The notes under the pieces are model-generated. The model was not told where the DNA came from and did no database searches. It saw nothing but the letters and a program-made list of their open reading frames with translations. A stretch of DNA of 64,000 nucleotides, from positions 1-64,000 of the forward strand of contig NZ_BMXE01000002.1 of the NCBI RefSeq assembly GCF_014651595.1. Direction: 5' to 3'. Both the position numbers and the translations under genes were made by a program. This DNA comes from Pseudovibrio japonicus (lineage in GTDB: Bacteria > Pseudomonadota > Alphaproteobacteria > Rhizobiales > Stappiaceae). Below are positions 17,137-26,380 of the stretch, one piece after another (within the stretch, counting starts at the first letter, position 1; every line of letters starts with the position of its first letter).

Positions 17137-18102
17137 ATGACCAGTCTTATTATCAATGGCGAGAGGGTTGCTGCCGAACCTGGTGAGACTCTTTTGCAGG
17201 CTGCTGAGCGCGGTGGGTTTGCTTTGCAGTGCGACTGCGGAAAGACCCAATGCGAGAGCACACGCGTTACTGTGGTTTCCGGCACTATCGACTCTAACGG
17301 GACACGGCTGAAAAGCACTGTTCTTGCCTGCAAGGCCAAGGTGGCGGGTGATGCGGAGATTCGGTTGCCTGCCTCCTCTGAACTACAATCGCTCAAAGGG
17401 CATGTTTCTGCCTTGCGGCGGGTGTCTGACGATCTTTTCGAGTTGCGGCTGAGTTTTACCAAACCCACTTCGTGGCGTCCCGGTCAGTATTATCATGTTG
17501 AGTTTCGCGGTCTGGAACGCGTGAACCTGTTTGCCAGCTTCGCATTGGATGCAGGCACCGAGTTCAATACGCTGATCTTCCTCATTGAGCGCGCCAACAC
17601 GCCGGATCTTTTCGAGATGCTGGAAAAAAAGGGGGACGTGAAGGGCCGTGTCGGGATCACCGGTCCTTATGGCTCCTCGTTTCTTGGCCATGATGATGAA
17701 CGACTGATCATGGTTGCAGGGCCAGACAACCTTGCACCGATTTGGGCGATGGCGCTGAGCTCCGTCATGGGGCAGCCACGCCGGGAGAAGGTACTGCTGC
17801 TTGATCAATCACTGAAGCAGGGCCAGTTTCAGCAGGTGTTTACATGGCTCAACCGCCGTGGTGTGTCACCTGTCTTTGCAGACCTGCAAGGCGCTCAGGC
17901 AGCAGATAAGCTGCAGGCCTTGCTGCCGGATTTGACTGAATTTGACATGGCGTACGTCGCCGGGTCGCACAGCTTTATTGCTGGCGTTGAAGATGTTTTT
18001 GTCGATGCACAGGCCACTTACGGGCGCATCCTGAACTTCCAGCCATGGGATGAGGTTGCAATGCAGACTGGTAAAGCCGCCACGCTGGAACCGGCTGATT
18101 AA
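17137..18102 (+). CDS. 2Fe-2S ferredoxin/oxidoreductase fusion
   Basis: 321 residues. An N-terminal plant-type ferredoxin domain (about 1-80) is joined to an FAD/NAD(P)-binding ferredoxin-reductase module (about 95-300), the layout of class IB oxygenase reductases and CDP-6-deoxyglucose reductase. Flavin-binding elements are F-A-S-F-A-L-D (normally R-x-Y-S), G-P-Y-G-S-S-F and the nucleotide part L-I-M-V-A-G-P-D-N-L-A-P. The ferredoxin cysteines are unusual: Cys32, Cys34, Cys39 and Cys65 are present, but the third Cys of the standard C-x4-C-x2-C is Thr42. A paired oxygenase is not encoded nearby. ATG 17137 begins the domain. Its stop overlaps the convergent GGDEF/EAL gene by 4 bases. Confidence 0.75.
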   Translation: MTSLIINGERVAAEPGETLLQAAERGGFALQCDCGKTQCESTRVTVVSGTIDSNGTRLKSTVLACKAKVAGDAEIRLPASSELQSLKGHVSALRRVSDDLFELRLSFTKPTSWRPGQYYHVEFRGLERVNLFASFALDAGTEFNTLIFLIERANTPDLFEMLEKKGDVKGRVGITGPYGSSFLGHDDERLIMVAGPDNLAPIWAMALSSVMGQPRREKVLLLDQSLKQGQFQQVFTWLNRRGVSPVFADLQGAQAADKLQALLPDLTEFDMAYVAGSHSFIAGVEDVFVDAQATYGRILNFQPWDEVAMQTGKAATLEPAD

Positions 18103-21017
18103 CCGGCTGCCTTTTTCGTCAGCTTTGAATTGTTGACCTGATCTTCCAGGGAGATGCCGCGGGCTTCTTCCAGCATCCAGAACAAGGCCTGATTGGGCGG
18201 GGCTGGCTTGCCAAAGTAATAGCCTTGCGCCTCGGTACAGCCGCTCTTTCTCAGCTGCTCTGCAACTTCTTTGGTTTCCACGCCTTCTGCAGTGGTTGCA
18301 ATGCCGAGGCTGTTCGCCAGATCGATCACGGAGTTTACGATGAAGCGGGCATCGTCATCCTTGCTCATGCTCATCACGAAGGATCTGTCGACTTTGATCC
18401 GGTCAAACGGGAAGCGGCGCAGCGTGCTGAGTGAGGAGTAGCCAGTTCCGAAGTCATCCATCGAAATCTTCAGGCCCATTTTCTGGAGCTTTGCCAGCGT
18501 CTGACGCACGCGCAGGTGATCAGCCAGCAGCACGGTCTCTGTGACTTCCAATTCCAGACGTCCAGGGTCCAAGCCGGTGCGCTTCAGCACATCATCGACA
18601 ACGGGCAGGAGCTGCTCGCAGTAGATCTGGCGTGGTGAGAGGTTGACCGCGAGATTGACGCGCTTTGGCCAACCTGCCGCCAGCGAGCAGGCCTCATCCA
18701 GCACCCATGCACCGATTTCCAGAATGAGGCCGGTTTCCTCAGCCAGAGGGATGAATTCGAATGGCGAGATGAAGCCGTAGCGTGGATGGTTCCAGCGCAA
18801 CAGTGCTTCAAACCCGGAGATTTCGCCGGTTGCCAGTGTTACCTGCGGCTGGAAGTAGACTTCCAGATCACGGTTTGCGGTGGCGCGATAGAGGTCGGTG
18901 ATCAGGGTCTGGCGCTGTTTGATCTTGGCCGCCATGTCATCTTCGAAGAAGCGGAAGGTGTTTCGGCCATCGTTTTTGGCCTGATACAAGGCAAGGTCTG
19001 CAAAGCGGATGAGTTCATCCACGTTCTGGTGCTCCTTGCTGAACATGGCGATGCCGACACTGGCGGCAACCACAATCTCGTGCCCCTCAAGGAAGCATGG
19101 TGAGGCCACGACTTTCAGCACCTCTTTAGCGAGATCCTCCAGTTCCTCGCGGGAGGCGGGCAGCTTGGAGAGGATCGCGAACTCGTCACCGCCCAGACGG
19201 GCGACCATTTCTTTGTTTGTGACCTGCTCGCGCAGGATTTTTGACACGTGCACAAGCAGTTTATCGCCAACGGCGTGGCCCAGTGAATCGTTGATGGTCT
19301 TGAACTCATCAAGGTCCATCCACAAAATGCCGAAGTGTTCGTCCTGCTCAAGTGCGGCCTGTTTCATTTCCTGCAGGCGCTCGTTCATGAGCAGACGGTT
19401 AGGCAGTTTGGTAAGGGCATCATGGGTCGCCAAATAGCTCAAGTGATCACTGATGCGCTGCCTGTCGGTGATGTCTTCAAAGATCGCAACCCATCCGCCG
19501 CCAATCTGCGGTTCAAGCGTCATCAGGATAACCTGCTCACTTTGCAGGGTGAGCGTGAAGGTGCTGCGTACGGAGCTGGGCCAGTCTTGCTGGGCCACGG
19601 AGTTATCACCCGGGTCATCGCGGAACTCCTGTGCAAGTGGCATGAACTCGACCATCTCGTCCCATGTCATGCCAACTTTTGCGATACCTTGCTCGCAGCC
19701 GAAGATATCGTCAAAGCGCTGATTGTACACGATCAGCTTTTTTTGCGTATCGAACATGCAGAGTCCGTGGGACATATTGTTGAGAGCAGCGTCGAATAGC
19801 GTATTCTGCTTCACCAATGCCTGTTCTTGCTTGCGGAGTTCCTTGTTCTTGCGCTGGATGCTGAGGCGCAGGCTATCGCGCTCGCGGGCGGAGGCTTGCA
19901 GTACCTTCACGGCGCGGGCGATCTCACCCACTTCATCCATTCTTCTGGTGCCTTCCACGCGCATATCAAAGTTGCCGCCTGCCACATCAGAAAGGGCGTC
20001 GGCAATGCGCTGCAGCGGCTGGGACATCTTACGAGAGACAAACAAGGCGACAATGAAGATGATAAAACAAGCTGCAAAACCTAAAACGATAAGCCGTTCA
20101 AAGGTTTGAGAGCTGGTTTCCTCCCCAACAATGCGCAGGCGTTCCTGGGCATCAAGGAGCGCTTCCAACGGTTTGAATGCGCAGACAATGAGTGGCGAAG
20201 GGCCGTTGTCGCAGTATTCAAAGGCCGTGTTCAGGATTTTGAGCCGCCGCAGGTCTCCGGGATTTTGCAGTGCTTCGACCGGCGCGTTGGGCGACGCTCC
20301 AACCAGCCGGTCCTGATAGAAGATGGCAACTTCGGCGCCTGAGATCTCGCTGTATTCGTCAATCACGGTGGAGTTGAAGGGGAACCACCTTTGCGCCAAC
20401 AAAGCGCCGCGCCATTCCGTGCCCGGATCAACAAGCTCGGAGTAGAGAACCTGCGACACGCCAGCGTCCGGTTCTCCCGGCAACAACGGCCCAAACTGGG
20501 TTGAAGGGAGGAGTGTATATCTGACGGCGGGACCGTCATCGTTCGGCGGGGTCCAGACGATGTTCAGCGATTGTTTAAGGTCGGTTTTGAGGAGCTGTTT
20601 CTGGATGAGCCCCGGATCGGCGCGCTTGGAGGCGCCAACGATTTGCCCGCGATGGTTTAAGAGGATAATGGCGTCTAGCGGCGTTCCTTCCTGCACCAGT
20701 GACAGGAGATTAACGTCACCCGGCCAGACGCGCATTTCGGCGGCGGTGACGATATCACCGCGCTGACCAATGGCAGACAGGCTGGATGCGGTTTCCGATA
20801 GCTGAGATTGAATTGTCTGTCGAACCAGCGCAACATCCCGCTCCAGAGTATTGGAGAACTGGCTTACGGCGATCTGGGAGAGTTGCTCGCTTTGAAGCTG
20901 AAGCGTTCTTTTCCATTGAATTACAACAAGAAATGTCAGTGCAAAATAGGATAAAGCAATAGCGACGACAGAGATGATTGCCAGTTTCAGAGAAATTGAG
21001 TGCCGGACTCGTCTCAT
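18099..21017 (-). CDS. Membrane GGDEF-EAL cyclic-di-GMP protein
   Basis: 972 residues. One helix near residues 11-33, a large periplasmic sensor region (about 35-310), a second helix, a HAMP linker (about 333-385), a coiled segment, a PAS domain (about 410-520), then GGDEF (R-L-G-G-D-E-F, near 607) and EAL (G-F-E-A-L-L-R-W near 735; D-D-F-G-T-G-Y-S-S near 851). Both active sites look intact, so it could make and break cyclic di-GMP, the switch between motile and sessile life. The product-inhibition RxxD normally nine residues before the GGDEF motif reads T-N-K-E here, so feedback inhibition of the cyclase is probably absent. It follows the Rrf2 regulator on the same strand. Confidence 0.92.
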   Translation of the reverse strand: MRRVRHSISLKLAIISVVAIALSYFALTFLVVIQWKRTLQLQSEQLSQIAVSQFSNTLERDVALVRQTIQSQLSETASSLSAIGQRGDIVTAAEMRVWPGDVNLLSLVQEGTPLDAIILLNHRGQIVGASKRADPGLIQKQLLKTDLKQSLNIVWTPPNDDGPAVRYTLLPSTQFGPLLPGEPDAGVSQVLYSELVDPGTEWRGALLAQRWFPFNSTVIDEYSEISGAEVAIFYQDRLVGASPNAPVEALQNPGDLRRLKILNTAFEYCDNGPSPLIVCAFKPLEALLDAQERLRIVGEETSSQTFERLIVLGFAACFIIFIVALFVSRKMSQPLQRIADALSDVAGGNFDMRVEGTRRMDEVGEIARAVKVLQASARERDSLRLSIQRKNKELRKQEQALVKQNTLFDAALNNMSHGLCMFDTQKKLIVYNQRFDDIFGCEQGIAKVGMTWDEMVEFMPLAQEFRDDPGDNSVAQQDWPSSVRSTFTLTLQSEQVILMTLEPQIGGGWVAIFEDITDRQRISDHLSYLATHDALTKLPNRLLMNERLQEMKQAALEQDEHFGILWMDLDEFKTINDSLGHAVGDKLLVHVSKILREQVTNKEMVARLGGDEFAILSKLPASREELEDLAKEVLKVVASPCFLEGHEIVVAASVGIAMFSKEHQNVDELIRFADLALYQAKNDGRNTFRFFEDDMAAKIKQRQTLITDLYRATANRDLEVYFQPQVTLATGEISGFEALLRWNHPRYGFISPFEFIPLAEETGLILEIGAWVLDEACSLAAGWPKRVNLAVNLSPRQIYCEQLLPVVDDVLKRTGLDPGRLELEVTETVLLADHLRVRQTLAKLQKMGLKISMDDFGTGYSSLSTLRRFPFDRIKVDRSFVMSMSKDDDARFIVNSVIDLANSLGIATTAEGVETKEVAEQLRKSGCTEAQGYYFGKPAPPNQALFWMLEEARGISLEDQVNNSKLTKKAAG

Positions 21018-21138
21018 AAAAAAATGCCTGCGCCGAACAATTTACAACTCGCCAGATGAACAAAAACCCCATGATTGATGGGGCATTGATCCTATATCTG
21101 AACGAAGGGGAATTGTCGCGAAACTGTCTTAAGCAGCC

Positions 21139-21180
21139 GTGAGCATTAGCAAACTATGAGTTTTGTCGGTTAATGCTCAC
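21139..21180. repeat. Perfect inverted repeat between the Rrf2 gene and the GGDEF-EAL gene
   Basis: GTGAGCATTA (21139-21148) and TAATGCTCAC (21171-21180) pair over a 22-base loop. No T run follows on the minus strand. It lies 24 bases after the Rrf2-type gene and may end or stabilise that transcript, or be a regulator site for the GGDEF-EAL gene. Confidence 0.5.
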
Positions 21181-21203
21181 TCTAGCAAGTTGCTTGAATA
21201 CGC

Positions 21204-21683
21204 TTAAATTGCATTTATTTCGGTGGGAGGCTCAATTTTCCGTTCAAAACCTGTACCGACGCAATCTCTAATTTCATCAGCGTTTTCAATAATTTGATTC
21301 AGGTTTACAGAGTCGAGTTCTTCCATAAATGACCCCAGCGCATGCTTCAGCTTGCCTTTGAAGCGGCAGACGCCGGACAGCGGGCACGGCTTGGCTGGAT
21401 TGCAGGCAAAGCATTCCACCAGCGCGAAGTTGTCTTCCACATTGCGAATGAGTTTGCCGATGTTTATGGAAGCTGGCGCATGGGCAAGCATCAGTCCCCC
21501 CAAGCGCCCTCGTCGAGATTTGATGTAGCCTTTTCGGTTGAGAATCTGAACGACCTTGGCGACCTGAGGACGCCCGCTGTTGGTTGCCTCGGACAAGCGG
21601 TCAATTGTCCACTTGTCATTCCGGTTGACAGCCATGAGCATCAGAATGCGTACCGCTACATCTGTCATCCCAGTTAATTTCAT
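21204..21683 (-). CDS. Rrf2-family regulator, NsrR-like
   Basis: 159 residues of the Rrf2 family, dimeric winged-helix regulators that sense iron-sulfur status or nitric oxide through a cluster. The N-terminal helix-turn-helix part begins M-K-L-T-G-M-T-D-V-A-V-R-I-L-M, with G-R-P-Q-V-A-K-V-V as recognition helix and a G-Y-I-K-S-R-R-G-R-L-G-G-L wing. The cluster cysteines form C-N-P-A-K-P-C-P-L-S-G-V-C (C-x5-C-x5-C), close to the NsrR spacing. It is more likely an NO or redox sensor than IscR, because no isc or suf genes are adjacent. Target genes are unknown; an inverted repeat lies in its promoter region (21749-21802). Confidence 0.85.
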   Translation of the reverse strand: MKLTGMTDVAVRILMLMAVNRNDKWTIDRLSEATNSGRPQVAKVVQILNRKGYIKSRRGRLGGLMLAHAPASINIGKLIRNVEDNFALVECFACNPAKPCPLSGVCRFKGKLKHALGSFMEELDSVNLNQIIENADEIRDCVGTGFERKIEPPTEINAI

Positions 21684-22712
21684 AGGTACCTCGACCTCAT
21701 TCTAAAGCTGAAATTTCTTCATCTAACTGCAATAAATAAAAACATTTGGAGTACTGTTTTTATTGATAGACACCGCTCATATACTAGAAAAGAGCAGTAC
21801 TCATGCAGGAACATTGATTTTCGTCAAATGCTCTAAAAATATAGATACAATTGCTAAATGACCACATCCGGACTTTTACGCTGTGGCGATTGGAATTTTC
21901 CTTATCCGATTAGCGCAGGTAAGCCTTTTCTCGTTTTTTTCTTTCGTGACCCCAATAAATCCCTACGTAACAACTGAAGGAAGCGAAGACTGGGATTGTT
22001 TGGTGCGGGTTTTTAATGAGAGAAACTATCGATGATCGCGTTTGGTAGCACTGTACCTCTTAGACGGAGTTTGAAGCACCCGGTTACTCTCAGAGTATCA
22101 TCATAGTGATTATACCTGAGGTCTTGGATGAATTTTACCGGCACATTTGACGCTTGAGGTTTCGCAGAGCGTTGAACCGGTCAAGCGGGCTCTGCTGTAC
22201 TGGATGCTGGACAGATTCTCTCAAACCAGTCAGCTGACTTGCGTTCATCTGTCGAGACGTCGCTTTGCAGTCCGAGACAAAATTCCCTTAGCAGTTGCAT
22301 ATATTGCGTGACTATAACTTATGTTTGTGTTTCATTCATATAATAAACATCCGTCTCCATCCTATTTTGATATCTCGCTCTATTCACTACAGTAATTCAG
22401 TATTATTTGGATTAGGGACGCATATTCCCCAATCTAAAATTACACAAGACAAGTCATTTTGCGCTGCAACACCCCACAAAACATACGCACCACAAAAGAA
22501 CTACGAAAAATAGTACATTCTTACTTTGCATCAACCTTTAGTTTAAAAAACATAAGTCGAATTGCGATTCATTCTACTTCCGAACTAGGCTTTCCTTTGC
22601 GTGAGCTGACGTAACTGTTTCTCGTGAACAAGGGACAGGGACGACGGTAGGTTCTTAGGAGGACGGGACCTCAAGCACGGTATTTTGGGCATTTTTCAGT
22701 CGGGAGGATTTC
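21684..22712. other. Large intergenic region between the Rrf2 gene and the ABC importer
   Basis: About 1.03 kb with no gene I can support. It holds the promoter side of the Rrf2-type gene (with inverted repeat 21749-21802), a GC-richer patch (about 22130-22290) that reads protein-like in no continuous frame, and an A/T-rich part (22290-22560). A 72-codon frame at 22295-22513 has no features or ribosome site. The patch could be an old insertion remnant, but I cannot identify terminal repeats. Confidence 0.4.
21749..21802. promoter_or_regulatory. Widely spaced inverted repeat upstream of the Rrf2 gene
   Basis: GAGTACTG (21749-21756) and CAGTACTC (21795-21802) form a perfect inverted pair 38 bases apart, each containing the palindrome AGTACT. 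The arms are about four helical turns apart, centre to centre 46 bases, as in looped or paired operators. It lies 66-119 bases upstream of the Rrf2 start, so autoregulation is one option. Confidence 0.4.
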
Positions 22713-24059
22713 ATGAGCATTATTCGCAGGCCAATGAATCGACGTGGGCTATTGAAGGCAGGTGCAACGGGTGGACTGGTTCTGGCAACGCCAACCATCA
22801 TCAGCCGCAGCGCATGGGCTGAAACCAATTTCCGCAATGACCCGACCAACTCCAAAACCGTCACCTTTGGATTTAACGTGCCACAGACAGGGGCGTATGC
22901 AGATGAAGGTGCTGACGAGCTGCGCGCCTACCGGCTGGCTGTCAAACATCTGAATGGTGAAGGTGATGGCGGTATGCTGAGTACTATGAAACCGCTCTCA
23001 CTCAATGGTAACGGGATTCTTGGCAAAAAGGTTGAGTACGTTACAGGTGATACGCAGACCAAGTCTGACGCGGCGCGGGCTTCAGCAAAGCGCATGATTG
23101 AGAAAGACGGCGTTGTCATGTGGTCTGGCGGTTCGTCTTCTGGCGTGGCGATTGCGCAGCAGTCTCTGGCGCAGGAAATGGGCGTCGTGTTCATGTGCGG
23201 TTTGACCCACTCCAACGACACCACCGGTAAGGACAGACGTCGTTATGGCTTCCGCCATTTTTTCAACGCCTACATGTCTGGGGCGGCTCTTGGGCCAGTG
23301 CTGAAAAAGGAAATGGGCACGGACCGCCGCGCTTATCATCTAACAGCTGATTACACTTGGGGCTGGACACAGGAAGAGTCGATTGCCAACACCACGGAAG
23401 GCCTTGGTTGGGAAACCGTCAACAAAGTCCGCACCCCACTGGGTGCCGGTGACTTCTCCCAGTACATTGCTCCGGTCCTGAATTCCGGCGCAGATGTTTT
23501 GATCCTGAACCACTACGGAAAGGACATGATCAACTCGCTGACACAGGCTGTGCAGTTTGGTCTGCGCGACAAGCTTGTGAACGGCAAGAACTTCGAGATC
23601 ATTGTTCCGCTGTATTCCCGCCTGATGGCTCAGGGTGCGGGCGAAAACATCAAAGGCATCTATGGCACGACCAACTGGAACTGGTCCTTGCAGGACGAAG
23701 GGTCCAGAGCCTTTGTTAAGTCGTTCGGTCAGGAGTATGGCTTCCCGCCTTCTCAGGCAGCACACACCTGCTATGTGCAGACCTTGCTTTATGCAGATGC
23801 GTGTGAGCGGGCGGGCACCTTTAATCCGGCAGAAGTTATCAAGGCACTGGAAGATCATGAATTCGACGGCATGGGTAACGGCCCGACACTATACCGCGGC
23901 GCCGATCACCAGTGCTTTAAGGATGTGCTGGTCGTGAAAGGGAACGAGAACGCAACCTCCCAGTTTGACCTTCTGGAAGTTGTTGAAGTTACTCCCGCTT
24001 CTCAGGTCACGTATGATCCGGAGATCTTTGGCGGCGAGCTTGGGCCTTACAAGGTCTAA
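22713..24059 (+). CDS. Branched-chain-type ABC importer, substrate-binding protein
   Basis: 448 residues. The N-terminus has a twin-arginine signal (N-R-R-G-L-L-K-A-G at about 8-16, then a hydrophobic stretch to S-A-W-A), so export may use the Tat route, in folded form. The mature part is a type I periplasmic binding protein of the LivJ/UrtA group: V-T-F-G-F-N-V-P-Q-T-G-A-Y-A near residue 50, G-K-K-V-E-Y-V-T-G-D-T-Q, and S-G-G-S-S-S-G-V-A for ligand hydroxyl contacts. Ligands in this group include branched amino acids, urea, amides and aromatic acids; the exact one is unknown. GGGAGG precedes the ATG. It leads a five-gene operon (to 27912). Confidence 0.88.
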   Translation: MSIIRRPMNRRGLLKAGATGGLVLATPTIISRSAWAETNFRNDPTNSKTVTFGFNVPQTGAYADEGADELRAYRLAVKHLNGEGDGGMLSTMKPLSLNGNGILGKKVEYVTGDTQTKSDAARASAKRMIEKDGVVMWSGGSSSGVAIAQQSLAQEMGVVFMCGLTHSNDTTGKDRRRYGFRHFFNAYMSGAALGPVLKKEMGTDRRAYHLTADYTWGWTQEESIANTTEGLGWETVNKVRTPLGAGDFSQYIAPVLNSGADVLILNHYGKDMINSLTQAVQFGLRDKLVNGKNFEIIVPLYSRLMAQGAGENIKGIYGTTNWNWSLQDEGSRAFVKSFGQEYGFPPSQAAHTCYVQTLLYADACERAGTFNPAEVIKALEDHEFDGMGNGPTLYRGADHQCFKDVLVVKGNENATSQFDLLEVVEVTPASQVTYDPEIFGGELGPYKV

Positions 24060-24068
24060 CTGCATCTT

Positions 24069-24101
24069 TTACCCGGCTGCGCTGTCATTGCAGCCGGGTA
24101 A
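24069..24101 (+). promoter_or_regulatory. Strong intercistronic stem-loop
   Basis: A perfect 12-pair stem, TTACCCGGCTGC (24069-24080) with GCAGCCGGGTAA (24090-24101), closes a 9-base loop 10 bases after the binding-protein stop. No T run follows. Such structures after binding-protein genes commonly protect the upstream mRNA and let the binding protein outnumber the membrane parts. Confidence 0.65.
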
Positions 24102-24177
24102 TGGCTCCTGCACGAACGGCTGCTGTTCCGCAGTGGATGCCTTGCACCTTCTCACGGATTAAAAGGGAGAAGAGCGG

Positions 24178-25206
24178 ATGGACGCCATCGTTCTTCAAAT
24201 TCTCAACGGCCTTGATAAGGGCGGTGCCTACGCCTTGATTGCGCTTGGGCTTACGCTGATTTTTGGCACGCTTGGAGTTGTGAACTTCGCCCATGGGGCC
24301 TTGTTTATGCTTGGCGCGTTCTGTGCCGTTGCTTTCAACCACCTCATCGGCCTTGAGCAGGTTGTTGTGGACCCAACCAAGACTACGGCGTGGGGAACGC
24401 CTTTGGAAACGCGCGTGCCCTACATTGAAGCATGGCTCGGAGATACGGGCACTGCCATGCTGAACTACTCAGTGCCGCTGTCGATTTTGCTTGCTATTCC
24501 CGTCATGCTGCTGGTTGGCTATGTGATGGAACGGGGTCTGATCCGCCACTTTTACAAGCGCCCACATGCAGAGCAGATTCTTGTGACGTTTGGGCTGGCG
24601 ATTGTGCTGCAAGAGATCATCAAATCCTATTTTGGAGCCAACCCTATTCCGCAAGCGGCGCCGGATATGGTGCGCGGTGCGATGGATCTGGGTGTGCTTA
24701 TGGGGTTTGATCCGGGCACAGTTGTTTATCCGCAGTGGCGCATTGTGTACCTATTCTTCTCGCTGAGTGTGATTGGCGCTGTCTTTGCGTTCCTGCAGTT
24801 CACCACCTTTGGCATGGTTGTGCGCGCCGGGATGGCGGACCGTGAAACAGTTGGCTTCCTAGGCATCAACATTGAGCGGCGCTTTACGTTGGTGTTTGCA
24901 ATGGCGGCTGTGGTCGCGGGGCTTGCAGGCGTTATGTACACGCCGATTCTGCCGCCGGATTATCACATGGGCATGGACTTCCTCGTGCTCTCCTTCGTGG
25001 TGGTGGTTGTGGGCGGCATGGGTTCCCTGCCCGGTGCGGTTTCGGCGGGCTTTCTGCTGGGTATCCTGCAGAGTTTTGCAAGCATGAACGAGGTGAAGAC
25101 CATTCTGCCGGGGATCGATCAGATCATTATCTATCTTGTTGCAGTTATTATCCTTCTGGTTCGTCCGCGTGGACTGATGGGCCGCAAGGGCGTGATGGAG
25201 ACCTGA
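24178..25206 (+). CDS. livH: Branched-chain-type ABC permease, LivH-like
   Basis: 342 residues and about eight membrane helices, the LivH-type permease of the HAAT import group. The N-terminus has the family signature [16 protein letters not shown] and [13 protein letters not shown] (about 15-48), and the C-terminal coupling region has L-R-x-G-M-A-D-R-E-T-style and [13 protein letters not shown]. It forms the membrane pore with the next gene product. AAGGGAGA precedes the ATG. The LivM gene starts 4 bases after its stop. A central inserted segment (about residues 60-90) is longer than in E. coli LivH. Confidence 0.9.
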   Translation: MDAIVLQILNGLDKGGAYALIALGLTLIFGTLGVVNFAHGALFMLGAFCAVAFNHLIGLEQVVVDPTKTTAWGTPLETRVPYIEAWLGDTGTAMLNYSVPLSILLAIPVMLLVGYVMERGLIRHFYKRPHAEQILVTFGLAIVLQEIIKSYFGANPIPQAAPDMVRGAMDLGVLMGFDPGTVVYPQWRIVYLFFSLSVIGAVFAFLQFTTFGMVVRAGMADRETVGFLGINIERRFTLVFAMAAVVAGLAGVMYTPILPPDYHMGMDFLVLSFVVVVVGGMGSLPGAVSAGFLLGILQSFASMNEVKTILPGIDQIIIYLVAVIILLVRPRGLMGRKGVMET

Positions 25207-25210
25207 GCCA

Positions 25211-26368
25211 ATGATGACCAAGTTTTCTCCAGGCTCCGACCTGCTCATGTTCGTGCTCTTCACCGCAGCGATCCTGACTATGCCGATCTGGCTCGCGCCA
25301 ATCGGGGCCGGTTATCCGGATCTTTTGCAGAAGTTTGCCATCTTCGGGCTCTTCGCGTTGGGCTTCAATATTCTGTTTGGCCTGACTGGCTATCTCAGCT
25401 TCGGTCATGCTGCCTTTCTGGGGATCGGGTCTTATGCTGCGGTATGGAGCTTTAAGTTGCTGGGCATGAACCCACTCCCGGCCCTGCTCTTCTCCGTGGT
25501 GTTTTCCAGCCTCTTTGCTGTTGCCATTGGTTATGTTTCGCTGCGCCGGTCCGGGATCTACTTTTCCATTCTGACGCTGGCGTTTGCGCAGATGAGTTAT
25601 AATCTGGCGTATTCGGTGCTAACCCCGATCACCAATGGTGAGACAGGATTGCGGGTGTTGCAGTCTGATCCACGGTTGTTCGATGGGGCATCGGCTGCTT
25701 CCGGTCCGCTCATTTCCAACCTGTTTGGCATTGAGATGACCGGGTATCCGGGCTTTTACTTTTGTGCTGCGCTGCTCATCATCGGGTTTTACATCTCACA
25801 GCGTATTTTCCGCAGTCCGTTCGGGATGATGTTGCGGGCGGTAAAGTCCAATCAGAACCGGATGAGCTATACGGGCCTCAACACACGGCCTTATACGCTT
25901 GCAGCCTTCGTTATTTCCGGCATCTTTTCAGGTGTTGCGGGCAGTCTGCTGGCTGTGACTGATCCGCTTGCCGGGGCCGAGCGCATGCAGTGGACGGCAT
26001 CTGGCGAGGTGGTTTTGATGACCATTCTTGGCGGTGCGGGTACGCTGCTTGGGCCTATTCTTGGTGCTGGCCTCATCAAGTATTTCGAGAACATCTTCTC
26101 CGCCTATAACGAGCAGACGTTACACGCCATTTTCTCCTTCCTGCCCGACTTTATGGAGGGGCCGGTGGTGAGTATCGCGAGCCTGTTTGTGGGTGAAGGG
26201 TGGCATTTGACGCTTGGGCTGCTGTTTATGGTCATCGTGATCTTCCTGCCCGGTGGCATCATGGAGGGCTTTAACCGGATCGGCAAACTGTTCCGCCGCA
26301 GGCCTTCACAGCCTACCAAACGCGCGGGTCATTCGCATAGTGCAGCCTCCGCGCATGCAGCGGAATAG
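25211..26368 (+). CDS. livM: Branched-chain-type ABC permease, LivM-like
   Basis: 385 residues, the second permease of the importer, with about ten helices. The typical [18 protein letters not shown] and [12 protein letters not shown] motifs are near residues 45-75, and the coupling helix region V-K-S-N-Q-N-R near 213 contacts the ATPases. [13 protein letters not shown] near residue 276 is the conserved C-terminal loop. The last about 25 residues are a basic, Ser/His/Ala-rich tail, variable in this family. The gene is closely coupled to livH and to livG (12-base gap). Confidence 0.9.
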   Translation: MMTKFSPGSDLLMFVLFTAAILTMPIWLAPIGAGYPDLLQKFAIFGLFALGFNILFGLTGYLSFGHAAFLGIGSYAAVWSFKLLGMNPLPALLFSVVFSSLFAVAIGYVSLRRSGIYFSILTLAFAQMSYNLAYSVLTPITNGETGLRVLQSDPRLFDGASAASGPLISNLFGIEMTGYPGFYFCAALLIIGFYISQRIFRSPFGMMLRAVKSNQNRMSYTGLNTRPYTLAAFVISGIFSGVAGSLLAVTDPLAGAERMQWTASGEVVLMTILGGAGTLLGPILGAGLIKYFENIFSAYNEQTLHAIFSFLPDFMEGPVVSIASLFVGEGWHLTLGLLFMVIVIFLPGGIMEGFNRIGKLFRRRPSQPTKRAGHSHSAASAHAAE

Positions 26369-26380
26369 AGAGGGGCGACC

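Noticed and set aside
22295-22513. 72-codon plus-strand frame in the large intergenic region
   Set aside because: A/T-rich codon use unlike the neighbours, no ribosome site, no recognisable features.
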